Shown: piece by piece, positions 18,432 to 28,196 of the stretch | Numbering within the stretch: the first letter of the stretch is position 1 | Layout of the letters: each line of letters opens with the position of its first letter | Assembly (NCBI GenBank): GCA_910585005.1 | Contig: CAJUCN010000002.1 | Span: forward strand, 224,293 to 288,292 | Origin: an uncultured Lachnospiraceae bacterium | Lineage (GTDB): Bacteria; Bacillota; Clostridia; Lachnospirales; Lachnospiraceae | Direction of reading: 5' to 3' | Length of the DNA: 64,000 nt | Made by a program: the position numbers and the translations under genes | Notes under the pieces: model-generated | Databases searched by the model: none | What the model was told of the DNA's origin: nothing | Seen by the model: the letters and a program-made list of their open reading frames with translations, nothing else

Positions 18432-18471
18432 AAAATGTACAACGTTGCAGATCCATATTAACTGATAATAG

Positions 18472-20070
18472 TCAAAAATTATGCTCGGGGGGGGGTAAAA
18501 TCGAATCCTGAATTTCTTTCCGGTATTCGGCAGGACTCACCCCCACATACTTCTTAAATTTTTTGTGAAAATAGTCTACATTTTTGTAACCTACTTTTTC
18601 GGAGATCTCATAAACTTTTAACTGGTTTTCGCTCAGAAGCCTCTTAGATTGTTCAATCCGTTTATGATCGATATAAGAATTAAAGCTTTCTCCTGCAGTT
18701 TTGTTAAAGATCTTTCCTAAGTAAGCGCTATTGTATCCAAATAAAGGCGCTATATTTTCCAGCTTGATATTGTTTTGGTAATTGTGGTCAATGTAATAAA
18801 ATATATCATCTAAAATATTTGTGCTCCTTGAAGAATTTCCGGAAGCGCTGAAGACTTTTTCTGTTTGTTCGGAAATGAACAGTATAATTTCATATAAATA
18901 ATGACATTTTTCTATATGGTCAATCGCTTCTGCATTAGTAGGAAAAATAATTTCCAGGGAAGTATAGGTATGGTTGACTTTTTCCTTGATACGAAAATAC
19001 AGATCTGTTAAAAAAAGCCTGATAGTGACAATATCGCTTTTTACATTGTACACATACTCTTCCAAGGCAAAAAGGGTTTCCGCCACTTTTTTTCTGTTAA
19101 ATGCCATAAGGTAATCGGTGAGAAGGGTATAAAATTCATTGGCCTTTTCATCGGTAATTTCTAAATTCTGTTTATGAATATCAGGAAGTTCATCAAAGCC
19201 TAGGGTATGCTGGCCCTGAATACAAAAGAATCTGCGTTTTAGTAGAGTGGAGGCTTCTTCATAAGATAAATAAATTTCGTCCAGGTTTCCCACAGGGCGC
19301 CCATAAGCCAAAAAAAGGGAATCTAAAGGACTTCCCGGTTGAGGCGGATTTTGTTCATAGCGGGATAAAAAATTTTGGAATTTGGAAAGCGCAAAGCTGC
19401 CTTTTAAAAGAATTACCTCGTTTCCCTCTTCCTCAAAATGTTCAAAGGTATGATTTCCCTTGTTCGTGATCTTTAAAAGATCCGCAAAGCTATAACTGGC
19501 ATCGTCAGGGTTTGTGCCAAATTTTTCAAAGATAACAACCTGATAAATATCTGCATCCAAATTCATTTCTTTTAGTTCATCTGATAAAAAAAGGTCAGGC
19601 GACAAGGGTTTATATGCACCGGTAATGATTTCATGAAGAATGACATTTTTCGCCTTGGACTTTAAGAGCTGAATATTGTCTAAATTTGAATGTTCTTTTT
19701 CCAGTTCTTTTTTTATTCTGGAAACAGCGGAAAGAAGTTCGTCCTCATCAATAGGTTTGGTCAGGTAAAAACTAGCCCCGTAACGGATGGCGGCTTGGGC
19801 ATAAGTAAAATCAGAGTATCCGCTTAGTATGATAAACTTTCCCTTAAATCCCTTTTCCCTTGCAATTTTAATAATGTCTGTCCCATACATTTTGGGCATA
19901 CGGACGTCAAGAAGAACCAGGCTTGGGTTTTGCTTTAAGATAAAAGATAAAGCGTGATCTCCGTTAGCGGATTCACCGATAATTTCAAATCCAAGCTGTT
20001 TCCAGTCAAGGATGCACTTTAGGCCTTCACGAATATTTTGTTCGTCATCTGCGATCAGTATAGTTTCCAT
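18472..20070 (-). CDS. YesN-type response regulator, AraC-family output
   Basis: 532-aa regulator. The receiver domain comes first (LIADDEQNIREGL; phospho-acceptor in LVLLDVRMPKM), then a middle region of about 270 aa, then two helix-turn-helix motifs at the C-terminus (NIAPLFGYNSAYLGKIFNK in spirit, and ISEKVGYKNVDYFHKKFKK). The start at 20070 is preceded on this strand by AGAAAGGATC; the longer frame to 20247 runs through the promoter region of the divergent gene. It is probably activated by the YesM-type kinase at 8351 and in turn activates the glycan genes. A run of nine C (coding strand) encodes the PPP five residues from the end. Confidence 0.92.
   Translation of the reverse strand: METILIADDEQNIREGLKCILDWKQLGFEIIGESANGDHALSFILKQNPSLVLLDVRMPKMYGTDIIKIAREKGFKGKFIILSGYSDFTYAQAAIRYGASFYLTKPIDEDELLSAVSRIKKELEKEHSNLDNIQLLKSKAKNVILHEIITGAYKPLSPDLFLSDELKEMNLDADIYQVVIFEKFGTNPDDASYSFADLLKITNKGNHTFEHFEEEGNEVILLKGSFALSKFQNFLSRYEQNPPQPGSPLDSLFLAYGRPVGNLDEIYLSYEEASTLLKRRFFCIQGQHTLGFDELPDIHKQNLEITDEKANEFYTLLTDYLMAFNRKKVAETLFALEEYVYNVKSDIVTIRLFLTDLYFRIKEKVNHTYTSLEIIFPTNAEAIDHIEKCHYLYEIILFISEQTEKVFSASGNSSRSTNILDDIFYYIDHNYQNNIKLENIAPLFGYNSAYLGKIFNKTAGESFNSYIDHKRIEQSKRLLSENQLKVYEISEKVGYKNVDYFHKKFKKYVGVSPAEYRKEIQDSILPPPEHNF
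18487..18495. repeat. G9 homopolymer near the regulator C-terminus
   Basis: Nine consecutive G on the + strand within the last codons of the YesN-type regulator. Slippage would change only the last few residues of the protein. Confidence 0.9.
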
Positions 20071-20178
20071 AAAGATCCTTTCTACATTTGATAGGGAAAA
20101 GATGAAACATTTTACTTTAAGTATAAGAAAGGAAAAAAAGATTGTCAATGCGCCTGGCAAAGCCGTATCTATAATTTT

Positions 20179-20216
20179 ATCGGTAAATATCTGTAAATAT
20201 TTTTGTATATACCGAT
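20179..20216. promoter_or_regulatory. Inverted repeat in the divergent regulator/binding-protein promoter region
   Basis: ATCGGT (20179-20184) and ACCGAT (20211-20216) face each other with AT-rich flanks extending the match (ATCGGTA...TACCGAT). A TAGAAT -10 candidate at 20229-20234 lies just downstream, so this would fit an activator site. I did not find the same motif before the other genes of the locus. Confidence 0.35.
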
Positions 20217-20271
20217 GTGATTGTGTGATAGAATGTGCATAAGACACAAATGCTTTTATAGGGGGTAGGAC

Positions 20272-22014
20272 ATGAAAAAATTTTCCGGCAGACTGGCCGT
20301 GCTATTTTTGACAGTCAGTTTTTGGATTAATGGATGTAGTTTTATTTCCGAATCAAAGGACGAATCCCCTTATGAAGAGTTTTTAGTGATAGATGTTTTT
20401 GACGGCCTTGCTAATTATCAGGGTATTCAGTCCGGATGGTTTGCAAAGCTTGTGAAGGACAAGTTTAATATGCAGTTGAACATCATTGCTCCTAATGTGG
20501 CGGGAGGCGGAGATACTTTGTTTGAAGTCCGGTGTGCGGCAGGAAATCTTGGGGATATTATTATATTTAGCGGGGAAAAACAAGTTTTACAGAATATTGT
20601 CACATCAGGATTGATCTTGGATATGGAACCATACATAAAAGATAAAGATATTATGCGGTTTGAAACGGCTATTCGGAATGTAAATAATTCCATAACCCCT
20701 AAGGGATTGTTTGCCATTCCTACGGAACTTTCATCAAATGCCCCTACTGTGCCAAGCGAAAGTAAAGAGCCTACTTACGGGCCTTATATCCGATGGGATC
20801 TGTATAAGGAGCTGGGATATCCAAAGATTGGCACATTGGAAGAGCTGCTTCCGGTTTTGAAGCAGATGCAAGAGCTTGAACCTGTTACTGAAGCAGGAGA
20901 AAAAACCTATGCTTTTTCCTTTTTCAGAGATTGGGATGCAAATTTAATGAATGCAGCCAAGCAGCCTTGCTGTTTTTATGGTTATGATGAAAGTGGATTT
21001 GTCCTTGTTAAGGCGGACAGCAGCGATTACCAAAGTATTATTGACGAGGACTCTCTTTATGTCAGGGTTCTGAAATGGTATTTTGATGCAAATCAGATGG
21101 GGTTAGTGGACCCTGATTCTCCTACCCTGAATTTTCAGGGGTTGGTGGAAAAGTATGAAAGAGGACAAATACTATATTCTCCCTGGCCTTGGGTAGCACA
21201 GCAGCATTATAACATCATATCCAACAAAAAAACCGGAAAAGGGTTTATGATGGCGGACATTGAAGATATGCAAATTTATTCTTATGGATGCAGTGTTAAC
21301 GGAAATTATAAGACGATTGTTGCCGTGGGGTCGCAGACGAAGGATCCGGAGAGAATGGTAGATTTTATTAATTGGTTATACTCTCCTGATGGCATTGCGG
21401 CTAACGGTGTGAACAGCATGGCGGACACGGCAGGACCGGAAGGGCTTTGCTGGGAATACGGAGAAGATGGGCCGTATCTTACAGAATTCGGAAAAAAAGC
21501 GCTTCTGGAGGGAGATGCACAGGTGCCGGAAGAATGGGGGGGAGGAAGCTGGAAAGACGGAATTTCCATGTTGAATTTTATGCCGGTAACGAAATGCGAA
21601 ATAGATGATCAGGGGTACTATTATTCTTTTCAAATGTGGGATTCGTTAAATGATGCGAGAAGTACACCGCTGGACAGGAATTGGAAGGAAATCATGAAAG
21701 CGGAAACTACTTTGGAATATCTGATAGGGAATCAAAAGATCATGGTGTCGCCAGGGTGCGGATATTCCATACCACCGGAAACATCGGAGCAGGCGGCTGT
21801 AAGGAAACAATGCCGGAATGCAATCCAGAGATATTCCTGGGAGATGATCTTTGCAAAAGATGAAGAGGAATTTTATTCTCTTTTAAGAGAAATGCAGACA
21901 GAAGCCATTAGCCTTGGGTACGAAGAAATGTTTGCGCTGGATATGGAAAATGCAAAGGCAAGAGAAGAGGCCAGATGGGAAGCCGTGGAACAATATAAAA
22001 ATGATGATAAATAA
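20272..22014 (+). CDS. Second oligosaccharide-binding lipoprotein (LplA type)
   Basis: 580-aa extracellular binding protein, with a signal peptide ending in INGC (Cys 22, slightly atypical lipobox). The mature part starts VIDVFDGLANYQG and follows the paralogue at 12875 throughout, but lacks its acidic linker. GGGGGTAGG precedes the ATG. It opens the operon with GH42, GH43 and the serine hydrolase. There are no permease genes beside it, so it probably feeds the permeases encoded at 10346-12775 with a different ligand preference. Confidence 0.9.
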   Translation: MKKFSGRLAVLFLTVSFWINGCSFISESKDESPYEEFLVIDVFDGLANYQGIQSGWFAKLVKDKFNMQLNIIAPNVAGGGDTLFEVRCAAGNLGDIIIFSGEKQVLQNIVTSGLILDMEPYIKDKDIMRFETAIRNVNNSITPKGLFAIPTELSSNAPTVPSESKEPTYGPYIRWDLYKELGYPKIGTLEELLPVLKQMQELEPVTEAGEKTYAFSFFRDWDANLMNAAKQPCCFYGYDESGFVLVKADSSDYQSIIDEDSLYVRVLKWYFDANQMGLVDPDSPTLNFQGLVEKYERGQILYSPWPWVAQQHYNIISNKKTGKGFMMADIEDMQIYSYGCSVNGNYKTIVAVGSQTKDPERMVDFINWLYSPDGIAANGVNSMADTAGPEGLCWEYGEDGPYLTEFGKKALLEGDAQVPEEWGGGSWKDGISMLNFMPVTKCEIDDQGYYYSFQMWDSLNDARSTPLDRNWKEIMKAETTLEYLIGNQKIMVSPGCGYSIPPETSEQAAVRKQCRNAIQRYSWEMIFAKDEEEFYSLLREMQTEAISLGYEEMFALDMENAKAREEARWEAVEQYKNDDK

Positions 22015-22031
22015 AAGAAAGGAATAAAGAA

Positions 22032-24056
22032 ATGATAGAAAGCAAAAAGGTAAAAAAGATTTTGTATGGAGGCGATTACAATCCTGAACAGTGGCCGGAA
22101 GAAATCTGGGAAGAGGATATGCGTATGTTTCATTTGGCGCATATTGACGTGGTTACGTTAAATGTATTTAGCTGGGCCGAGTTGCAGAAAGATGAAGATA
22201 CCTATGACTTTTCCAAATTAGACAAGATCATGGAATTGGCAAGGAAAAATGGATTGAAAGTGTGTCTTGCAACTTCTACGGCTGCCCATCCGGCGTGGAT
22301 GGCCAGAAAATATCCTGATATTTTGCGTACGGAATACAATGGAATCAGGAGAAAATTTGGCAGCAGACATAATTCGTGCCCGAATTCCCCTACTTACCGG
22401 AAATATTCTGTCAAGTTAGCCGGGAAACTGGCACAGCGCTATCAGGGTTATGACAATATTGTAGCATGGCACATTTCCAATGAATACGGAGGAACCTGTT
22501 ATTGTGATAATTGTGAAAGGGCTTTTCGCAATTGGCTGAAAGAAAAATATGGAACAATTGAAGAGTTGAACAGGGCATGGAATATGTCTTTTTGGGGTCA
22601 TACCCTTTATGATTTTGAGGATGTGGTAGTTCCTGACCTTAGATCTGAGGAATTTGACTGGGATGGAGAGAGACGCACAAATTTTCAAGGTATTTCTCTG
22701 GATTATAACCGGTTTAATTCTGACAGTATTTTAGAATGCTATCGTTTAGAGTATGAAGCCGTGAAAAAGCATACGCCGGATATCCCTGTAACTACAAATT
22801 TCATGGGAGCTTATAAACCCTTGGATTATCAAAAGTGGGCAAACTACATGGATTTTGTATCTTGGGATAATTACCCTTCTTATGATGGTACACCTGCACA
22901 GACAAGTTTTAATCATGATTTGATGAGAGGGTTGAAACAGGGAAAGCCTTTTGCTCTTATGGAGCAGACTCCAAGTGTAACCAATTGGCATATTTATTGT
23001 AAGCTAAAACGTCCTGGTGTAATGCGTCTGTGGAGTTACCAGGCAGTGGCTCATGGAGCAGACACCGTTATGTTTTTCCAGATGCGTAGAAGTATTGGCG
23101 CCTGCGAAAAATATCATGGTGCGGTGATCGATCATGTAGGGAATGAAAATACCAGAGTGTTCAGGGAAATTACGGAGCTTGGGCTGGAACTTGACCAGAT
23201 AGGCAGCACACTTTTAGGATCCCGGGCGAAATCCCAGGCAGCTATTTTGTTTGACTGGGATAATTGGTGGGCGGCGGAATATTCGGCGGGACCAACAAGG
23301 CTGATTAATTATCATCAGGAGATCATGCAGTATTACAAAGCGCTGCACGAGCAGAACATTTCTGTAGATCTGGTCAGTGTCAATGATGACTTATCTGCCT
23401 ATAAATTGGTGATTGCACCACTTTTATATATGTGTAAGGAAGGATTTGACGAAAAAGTCCGCAGTTTTGTAAAGCAGGGAGGTGTTTTTCTAACTACCTA
23501 TTTTAGCGGTTATGTGGAAGACCATGACCTTGTAGTTACCGGCGGTTATCCGGGAAGGTTAAAAGATATCCTGGGAATTTGGGTGGAGGAGTCGGATGCT
23601 CTTCCGCCTGAGGAAGCGAATCTTTTTACTTATAAAGGGAAGACTTATCCGGCAGGGGTACTTTGTGATTTGCTTCATTTGCAAGGGGCAAAGGCGCTTG
23701 CCTGTTACGAGAAGGATTTTTATGAGGGAATGCCGGTACTTACCCAAAATGAATTTGGGCAGGGGAAGGCTTACTATGTGGCGGCCCGCTCTAATGAAGA
23801 GTTTTATGCAGACTTTTTGGGCGGATTATGTGAGGAGCTATCCATAGAACCGGCAGCCAATACGCCGGAAGAAGTGGAGGCGGCCGTGCGCGAAAATGAA
23901 AACGGAAATTTCTTGTTCCTGCTTAACCATAGAGGTAATACGGTAAATGTCATTTTGGAAAAAGACGGTGAAGATCTGTTGACTGGTAAATGTTATCAAG
24001 CCGGAGACAGAGTAACGCTGGAAAAAGCGGGAGTAGTCATTTTGAAGAGGAGATAA
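22032..24056 (+). CDS. GH42 beta-galactosidase
   Basis: Family 42 retaining beta-galactosidase, 674 aa, cytoplasmic. The N-terminus ILYGGDYNPEQWPEEIWEEDMRMF is the family signature. The acid/base Glu is in HISNEYGG (about residue 151) and the nucleophile Glu in FALMEQTPS. CYCDNC just after the acid/base is part of the usual zinc-binding cluster. A trimerisation domain and a small C-terminal beta domain follow. It is suited to removing terminal galactose (or alpha-L-arabinopyranose) from imported side chains. The next gene starts 4 bp after its stop. Confidence 0.94.
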   Translation: MIESKKVKKILYGGDYNPEQWPEEIWEEDMRMFHLAHIDVVTLNVFSWAELQKDEDTYDFSKLDKIMELARKNGLKVCLATSTAAHPAWMARKYPDILRTEYNGIRRKFGSRHNSCPNSPTYRKYSVKLAGKLAQRYQGYDNIVAWHISNEYGGTCYCDNCERAFRNWLKEKYGTIEELNRAWNMSFWGHTLYDFEDVVVPDLRSEEFDWDGERRTNFQGISLDYNRFNSDSILECYRLEYEAVKKHTPDIPVTTNFMGAYKPLDYQKWANYMDFVSWDNYPSYDGTPAQTSFNHDLMRGLKQGKPFALMEQTPSVTNWHIYCKLKRPGVMRLWSYQAVAHGADTVMFFQMRRSIGACEKYHGAVIDHVGNENTRVFREITELGLELDQIGSTLLGSRAKSQAAILFDWDNWWAAEYSAGPTRLINYHQEIMQYYKALHEQNISVDLVSVNDDLSAYKLVIAPLLYMCKEGFDEKVRSFVKQGGVFLTTYFSGYVEDHDLVVTGGYPGRLKDILGIWVEESDALPPEEANLFTYKGKTYPAGVLCDLLHLQGAKALACYEKDFYEGMPVLTQNEFGQGKAYYVAARSNEEFYADFLGGLCEELSIEPAANTPEEVEAAVRENENGNFLFLLNHRGNTVNVILEKDGEDLLTGKCYQAGDRVTLEKAGVVILKRR

Positions 24057-24060
24057 AAGG

Positions 24061-25593
24061 ATGAAAATACAAAACCCGATTATCAGGGGATTTTACCCGG
24101 ATCCTAGTGTTTGTGAAGCGGAAGGAAAATATTATATTGCGTGCAGTTCTTTTCAATATCTTCCTGGAGTGCCGATCTTTGAAAGTGAGGATCTGGTGAA
24201 TTGGAAGCAGGTTGCAAATGCCCTGACCAGGATATCCCAGGTGGAACTTCATAAGGTGCCTAGTTCTGGCGGTGTGTTTGCGCCTACCTTACGGTATTAT
24301 GAGGGAACCTTTTATATGGTGACAAACAATAATACTTTTGGGAAGAATTTCTATATTTATACGAAAGATATCAGAGGTGAGTGGTCGGAACCGATTTTTG
24401 TGGATCAGGAAGGGATAGATCCTTCGCTATTGTTTGATCATGGGAAGGTGTATTTTACAAGCAATGGAAATGACGCACAGGGAAAAGGATGCATTTTACA
24501 GTGTGAGATCGATATTAAGACCGGTGAAAAGTTAACGGAAAGCATTCCCGTATGGAGTGGAAGCGGCGGCCGCTATCTGGAATCTCCCCATTTGTATCAT
24601 ATTGGCGATTGGTATTATTTGATGGCAGCGGAAGGTGGTACAGAGTACGGACATATGATCACTTACGCCAGAAGCAAAAACCCGTTTGGCCCTTTTGAAG
24701 ATTATCAGGGAAATCCGGTGCTTACAAACCGTGACCTTGGAGGAAACCAAAGTTCCATTCAAGGGATTGGGCACGGTGACCTGATTCAGGACAAAAAAGG
24801 AAATTATTATATGGTCTGCCTGGGTTTTCGCCAAATAGGTATGTGGCAGCCTTATCATCATTTGGGAAGGGAAGTGTTCCTTGCCCCTGTTACATGGGGG
24901 GAAGAGGGCTGGTTTAAGGCCGGGGATCAGGGCATTGTAACAGAGTGGATGGATGTAGATCTTGATGGGAACCAGGATATGGACAAATATCATGTATCCT
25001 TTGAAGATGTAGGGTCAAGTTATCTGCGTTGGAGTTACCTGCGGGATTATCATAAAGAAAATTATGCGTTTGCGGATAAAAGGCTGAGGATTCGTGGAAC
25101 AGCGATCACCTTAGATGAGGCGGATACCCCTACCTTTGTGGGAATCAGGCAGTCAGAATTTCATACCCGTCTTAAAGTAACGGTTTCAGGACAAGCAAAA
25201 GAAGCAGGCGTTACTTTTTATATGGATGAAAGTCAACATTATGATCTTTCACTGATCCAGCAAGACGGTAAGCGCCAGATTATGCTTCGGATACATGTAG
25301 GAGATGCAGTTTGTGCTGTCAATACGGTTATTTTGCCGAAGGGAGAAGAAAAGGCGGAGCTTTTCGTGGTTTCCGATCCGGAGAAGTATGAGTTTTATTA
25401 TACGATGGATGGGAAAAAGAAGTTTCTTGGCAGTGCAAGGACGAAATACTTGTCTTCTGAAGTAGCAGGCGGGTTTACCGGCGTACTGATGGGGTTGTAT
25501 GCTGTGGATGAGGACGGGAAGTGGGCGGAATTTGAAGGGTTAGAGTGGAAACAAGGAGAAAATAAAACAATAGATTTAGATAGGAATGAATAA
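24061..25593 (+). CDS. GH43 beta-xylosidase/alpha-L-arabinofuranosidase
   Basis: Inverting five-bladed propeller hydrolase with a C-terminal beta-sandwich, 510 aa, the architecture of XynB-type enzymes. The catalytic base Asp is in GFYPDPSV, the pKa-tuning Asp in GIDPSLLFD and the acid Glu in YLESPHL. The C-terminal domain spans about residues 310-500. There is no signal peptide. The ribosome site GGAGATAAAAGG overlaps the end of the GH42 gene, indicating coupled translation. Confidence 0.93.
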   Translation: MKIQNPIIRGFYPDPSVCEAEGKYYIACSSFQYLPGVPIFESEDLVNWKQVANALTRISQVELHKVPSSGGVFAPTLRYYEGTFYMVTNNNTFGKNFYIYTKDIRGEWSEPIFVDQEGIDPSLLFDHGKVYFTSNGNDAQGKGCILQCEIDIKTGEKLTESIPVWSGSGGRYLESPHLYHIGDWYYLMAAEGGTEYGHMITYARSKNPFGPFEDYQGNPVLTNRDLGGNQSSIQGIGHGDLIQDKKGNYYMVCLGFRQIGMWQPYHHLGREVFLAPVTWGEEGWFKAGDQGIVTEWMDVDLDGNQDMDKYHVSFEDVGSSYLRWSYLRDYHKENYAFADKRLRIRGTAITLDEADTPTFVGIRQSEFHTRLKVTVSGQAKEAGVTFYMDESQHYDLSLIQQDGKRQIMLRIHVGDAVCAVNTVILPKGEEKAELFVVSDPEKYEFYYTMDGKKKFLGSARTKYLSSEVAGGFTGVLMGLYAVDEDGKWAEFEGLEWKQGENKTIDLDRNE

Positions 25594-25604
25594 GGAGGGT
25601 TACA

Positions 25605-26861
25605 ATGAGTTTAAAAGAAAAGTTACAAAGTGTAATGGAGCAGTCAGTAAGTGACTGCGAAGTAGCGGGCGTAAACCTGTTGGTAGAAAAAGACGGGGAG
25701 GAGATCTGTTATTGTCAGGCAGGTATGGCGGACAGGGAGGCAAACCGTCCTATGAGCCGTGATACCATCTTCCGGTTGTTTTCCCAAAGTAAACCTGTTA
25801 CAGCAGCGGCGGCAATGATTTTAATGGAGAGAGGTAAGATTGATCTATGCCAGCCAGTGTCGGATTTTTTGCCAGCTTATGCACAACAGTTCTATTGTGT
25901 AGAGGAAGGGAGTATTGGAGAAGAGGCAGCAGGCGGATCAAAAAAAGAAAACATCTCAAGAAGTACGGACGCTTCGCCAATAATTAAGCCTGTTATGCAG
26001 CCTATGAGAGTGTTTGACCTGCTGCGGATGACATCGGGATTAGTCTACCCGGATGAAATAACGATGTCTGGAAAGCAAGCGGCAACTGTTTTTGATAAAG
26101 TGGACAAGCAGCTTTTTACAAAGGATGCTATGACTACCAGGGAAATAGCAGACGCCCTTGGAAAATGTACGCTGGCCTATGAACCTGGAAGTTCCTGGCG
26201 TTATGGAACCTCGGCGGATGTGCTGGGAGCAGTGATTGAAGTTGTGTCCGGAATGAAATTTGGGGAGTTTTTAGAAAAGGAATTATTTGGACCACTTCAA
26301 ATGAAGGACACGGCATTTTGGGTTCCGGAGGAAAAGAGGGGGCGTTTTGCGGCAGCGTATGAAACGGTGAATAATGAAGGGAAGAATTCTTTGATACGGT
26401 ACGAAGGGCATAATCTTGGGATTTGCAATCAAATGGAACATAAACCTGCATTTGAATCCGGCGGGGGAGGATTGGCGTCTACTTTGGATGATTATATGCG
26501 TTTTTCCCGTATGTTGATGCAGGGAGGCACCTTAGATGGTGTGCGGATTTTGCAGCCGGCCACTGTAAAATATATGGTTAGTGGGGAATTGATGGAAAGA
26601 CAGCAGACAGCATTTGAACAGTGGATTGGATTGGAAGGTTTCACTTATGGAAATTTAATGAGAATTTGTAAAAAGCCTCAGCGTACAGGGTATATTGCCT
26701 GTGAGGGTGAGTATGGCTGGGATGGCTGGCTGGGAGTTTATTTTGCAAATTTCCCCCAAGAGAAGCTGACATTCTTGATGGGTACACAAAAGAAAGATAG
26801 CGGTACTTTTACCTTAACTAGGAAATTACGTTCTATGTTACTTGCAGAAATTCTTTCTTAG
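25605..26861 (+). CDS. Beta-lactamase-fold serine hydrolase
   Basis: 418-aa protein of the class C beta-lactamase/esterase family (PF00144). The nucleophile motif SxxK appears as SQSK (about residues 64-67) and the YxN-like position as YGTS. There is no signal peptide, which argues against a cell-wall or antibiotic role; an intracellular esterase acting on acylated oligosaccharides would fit the operon but is inference. An insert of low conservation (about residues 105-125) is present. AAGGAGGG precedes the start. Confidence 0.85.
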   Translation: MSLKEKLQSVMEQSVSDCEVAGVNLLVEKDGEEICYCQAGMADREANRPMSRDTIFRLFSQSKPVTAAAAMILMERGKIDLCQPVSDFLPAYAQQFYCVEEGSIGEEAAGGSKKENISRSTDASPIIKPVMQPMRVFDLLRMTSGLVYPDEITMSGKQAATVFDKVDKQLFTKDAMTTREIADALGKCTLAYEPGSSWRYGTSADVLGAVIEVVSGMKFGEFLEKELFGPLQMKDTAFWVPEEKRGRFAAAYETVNNEGKNSLIRYEGHNLGICNQMEHKPAFESGGGGLASTLDDYMRFSRMLMQGGTLDGVRILQPATVKYMVSGELMERQQTAFEQWIGLEGFTYGNLMRICKKPQRTGYIACEGEYGWDGWLGVYFANFPQEKLTFLMGTQKKDSGTFTLTRKLRSMLLAEILS

Positions 26862-26886
26862 AGTCCTCTTTGCCCATCTGTTGAAA

Positions 26887-28185
26887 TTATTTTTTTGGCA
26901 GTTCTACGGTAAACAATGCGCCACCTTCTGGGGAGTCTTTTACCGTTAGCTTTCCATGATGTGATTTTACGATTTCATTGGCAATAGAAAGTCCAAGCCC
27001 GAAATGCCCCTTGGTATTCCGGGCTTTTTCTACCCGGTGAAAGCGGTCAAAAATTTTCTTTTTTTCTTCATCTGAAATGCCAACGCCATTATCTGATACG
27101 GAAAGATAAAATCGTTCTTTCTCATAGGCTAAAGACAAAATAATTTTACCAAAGGCAGGAGTGTAGCTGATTGCATTGTGGAGAAGAATGGACAAAACCT
27201 GGCTGATACGTTCTTTGTCACAAATACACGAAGGAATGGCATTTTCTGGCAGCGAAACGGACAGGGTCAGATCATGTTCCTTTGCAAGGGGCTGAAATGC
27301 TTCATAGGAATTAACAATCAAGGTATCCATATCTGCAGGTTTTGGATCTATGGAAAACTGTTGATTGTCGGAACTTGATAAGGTCAGCATATCATCTATC
27401 AGGGTACGCATCCTTAAACCTTCATGGATGATCGTTTGCAAAAACCCCGCTTGTTTTTTTGAGTCAGTTTCCTGGCAGCATTCTGCACAGGATAAAATAA
27501 CAGCAAGAGGCGTCCGAAGCTCGTGGGATGCGGACGCAACAAACTGAACCTGTTTCTTTTGGTTTTCTATAATAGGTTTCAATAAAGCGCCTGTAAAGAT
27601 CCATGAAAAAACAGCTAAAACAAATATAGTGATCAAATCGATCAAAATAAAAAAGGAGCGCTGATGCATAATTTGTTTTTCCAGGGCATCCAGCGAAGAA
27701 AGGACAATAACCTGCAGCCGGGATGAGCTGCGTCCTAAAATCAGTACACTGTAAAAGTATTTTTTCTTCATGGAAGGGGAAAAGAATTCTGCTTCTGTGT
27801 GATAAGAAGCATAAGGAGATAAAGAAGATGAAGGATCAACATCAATTAAGATTGATTGGTAATAATCGGCTAAACATTCTTCAAGAAGAAGTTCTTTTTC
27901 GTTGGATGAGTCCAAAGCATTATAAAGAAAAGGAATGCCATTGTCCAAAAGAAAAAAGGTATAATTTCCCTGTGATTCCATTTTAGAAAGCCATTCCATG
28001 GAAATAACAGATTGTTGTTCTAAATTAGTGGAAATGGTATTCATGTCATTTTGAAAAGAGTCCATTTGGTTTTTATATAGACTCTTTTCAGATACATAAA
28101 GATAACTGCATGACGTGATAATCATGATGATAGTGATAATGCCTGTGCACAAAAGGGTTAAATAGATATGTACTTTTTGAAACAT
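26887..28185 (-). CDS. Sensor histidine kinase (OmpR-system partner)
   Basis: 432-aa kinase with membrane segments at about residues 8-28 and 178-200 bracketing an extracellular sensor of about 150 aa. The H-box is SASHELRTPLAV; the N, G1 and G2 boxes appear as HNAISYTP, DNGVGIS and GHFGLGLSIA. It lies 11 bp downstream of the response regulator gene and is co-transcribed with it. There is no HAMP domain between membrane and H-box beyond a very short linker. Confidence 0.93.
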   Translation of the reverse strand: MFQKVHIYLTLLCTGIITIIMIITSCSYLYVSEKSLYKNQMDSFQNDMNTISTNLEQQSVISMEWLSKMESQGNYTFFLLDNGIPFLYNALDSSNEKELLLEECLADYYQSILIDVDPSSSLSPYASYHTEAEFFSPSMKKKYFYSVLILGRSSSRLQVIVLSSLDALEKQIMHQRSFFILIDLITIFVLAVFSWIFTGALLKPIIENQKKQVQFVASASHELRTPLAVILSCAECCQETDSKKQAGFLQTIIHEGLRMRTLIDDMLTLSSSDNQQFSIDPKPADMDTLIVNSYEAFQPLAKEHDLTLSVSLPENAIPSCICDKERISQVLSILLHNAISYTPAFGKIILSLAYEKERFYLSVSDNGVGISDEEKKKIFDRFHRVEKARNTKGHFGLGLSIANEIVKSHHGKLTVKDSPEGGALFTVELPKK

Positions 28186-28196
28186 TAAATTCCCCC

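Noticed and set aside
25605..26861. Antibiotic-resistance beta-lactamase
   Set aside because: The SxxK fold is present but there is no export signal, and the gene sits in a sugar operon; an intracellular esterase-like hydrolase is more plausible.
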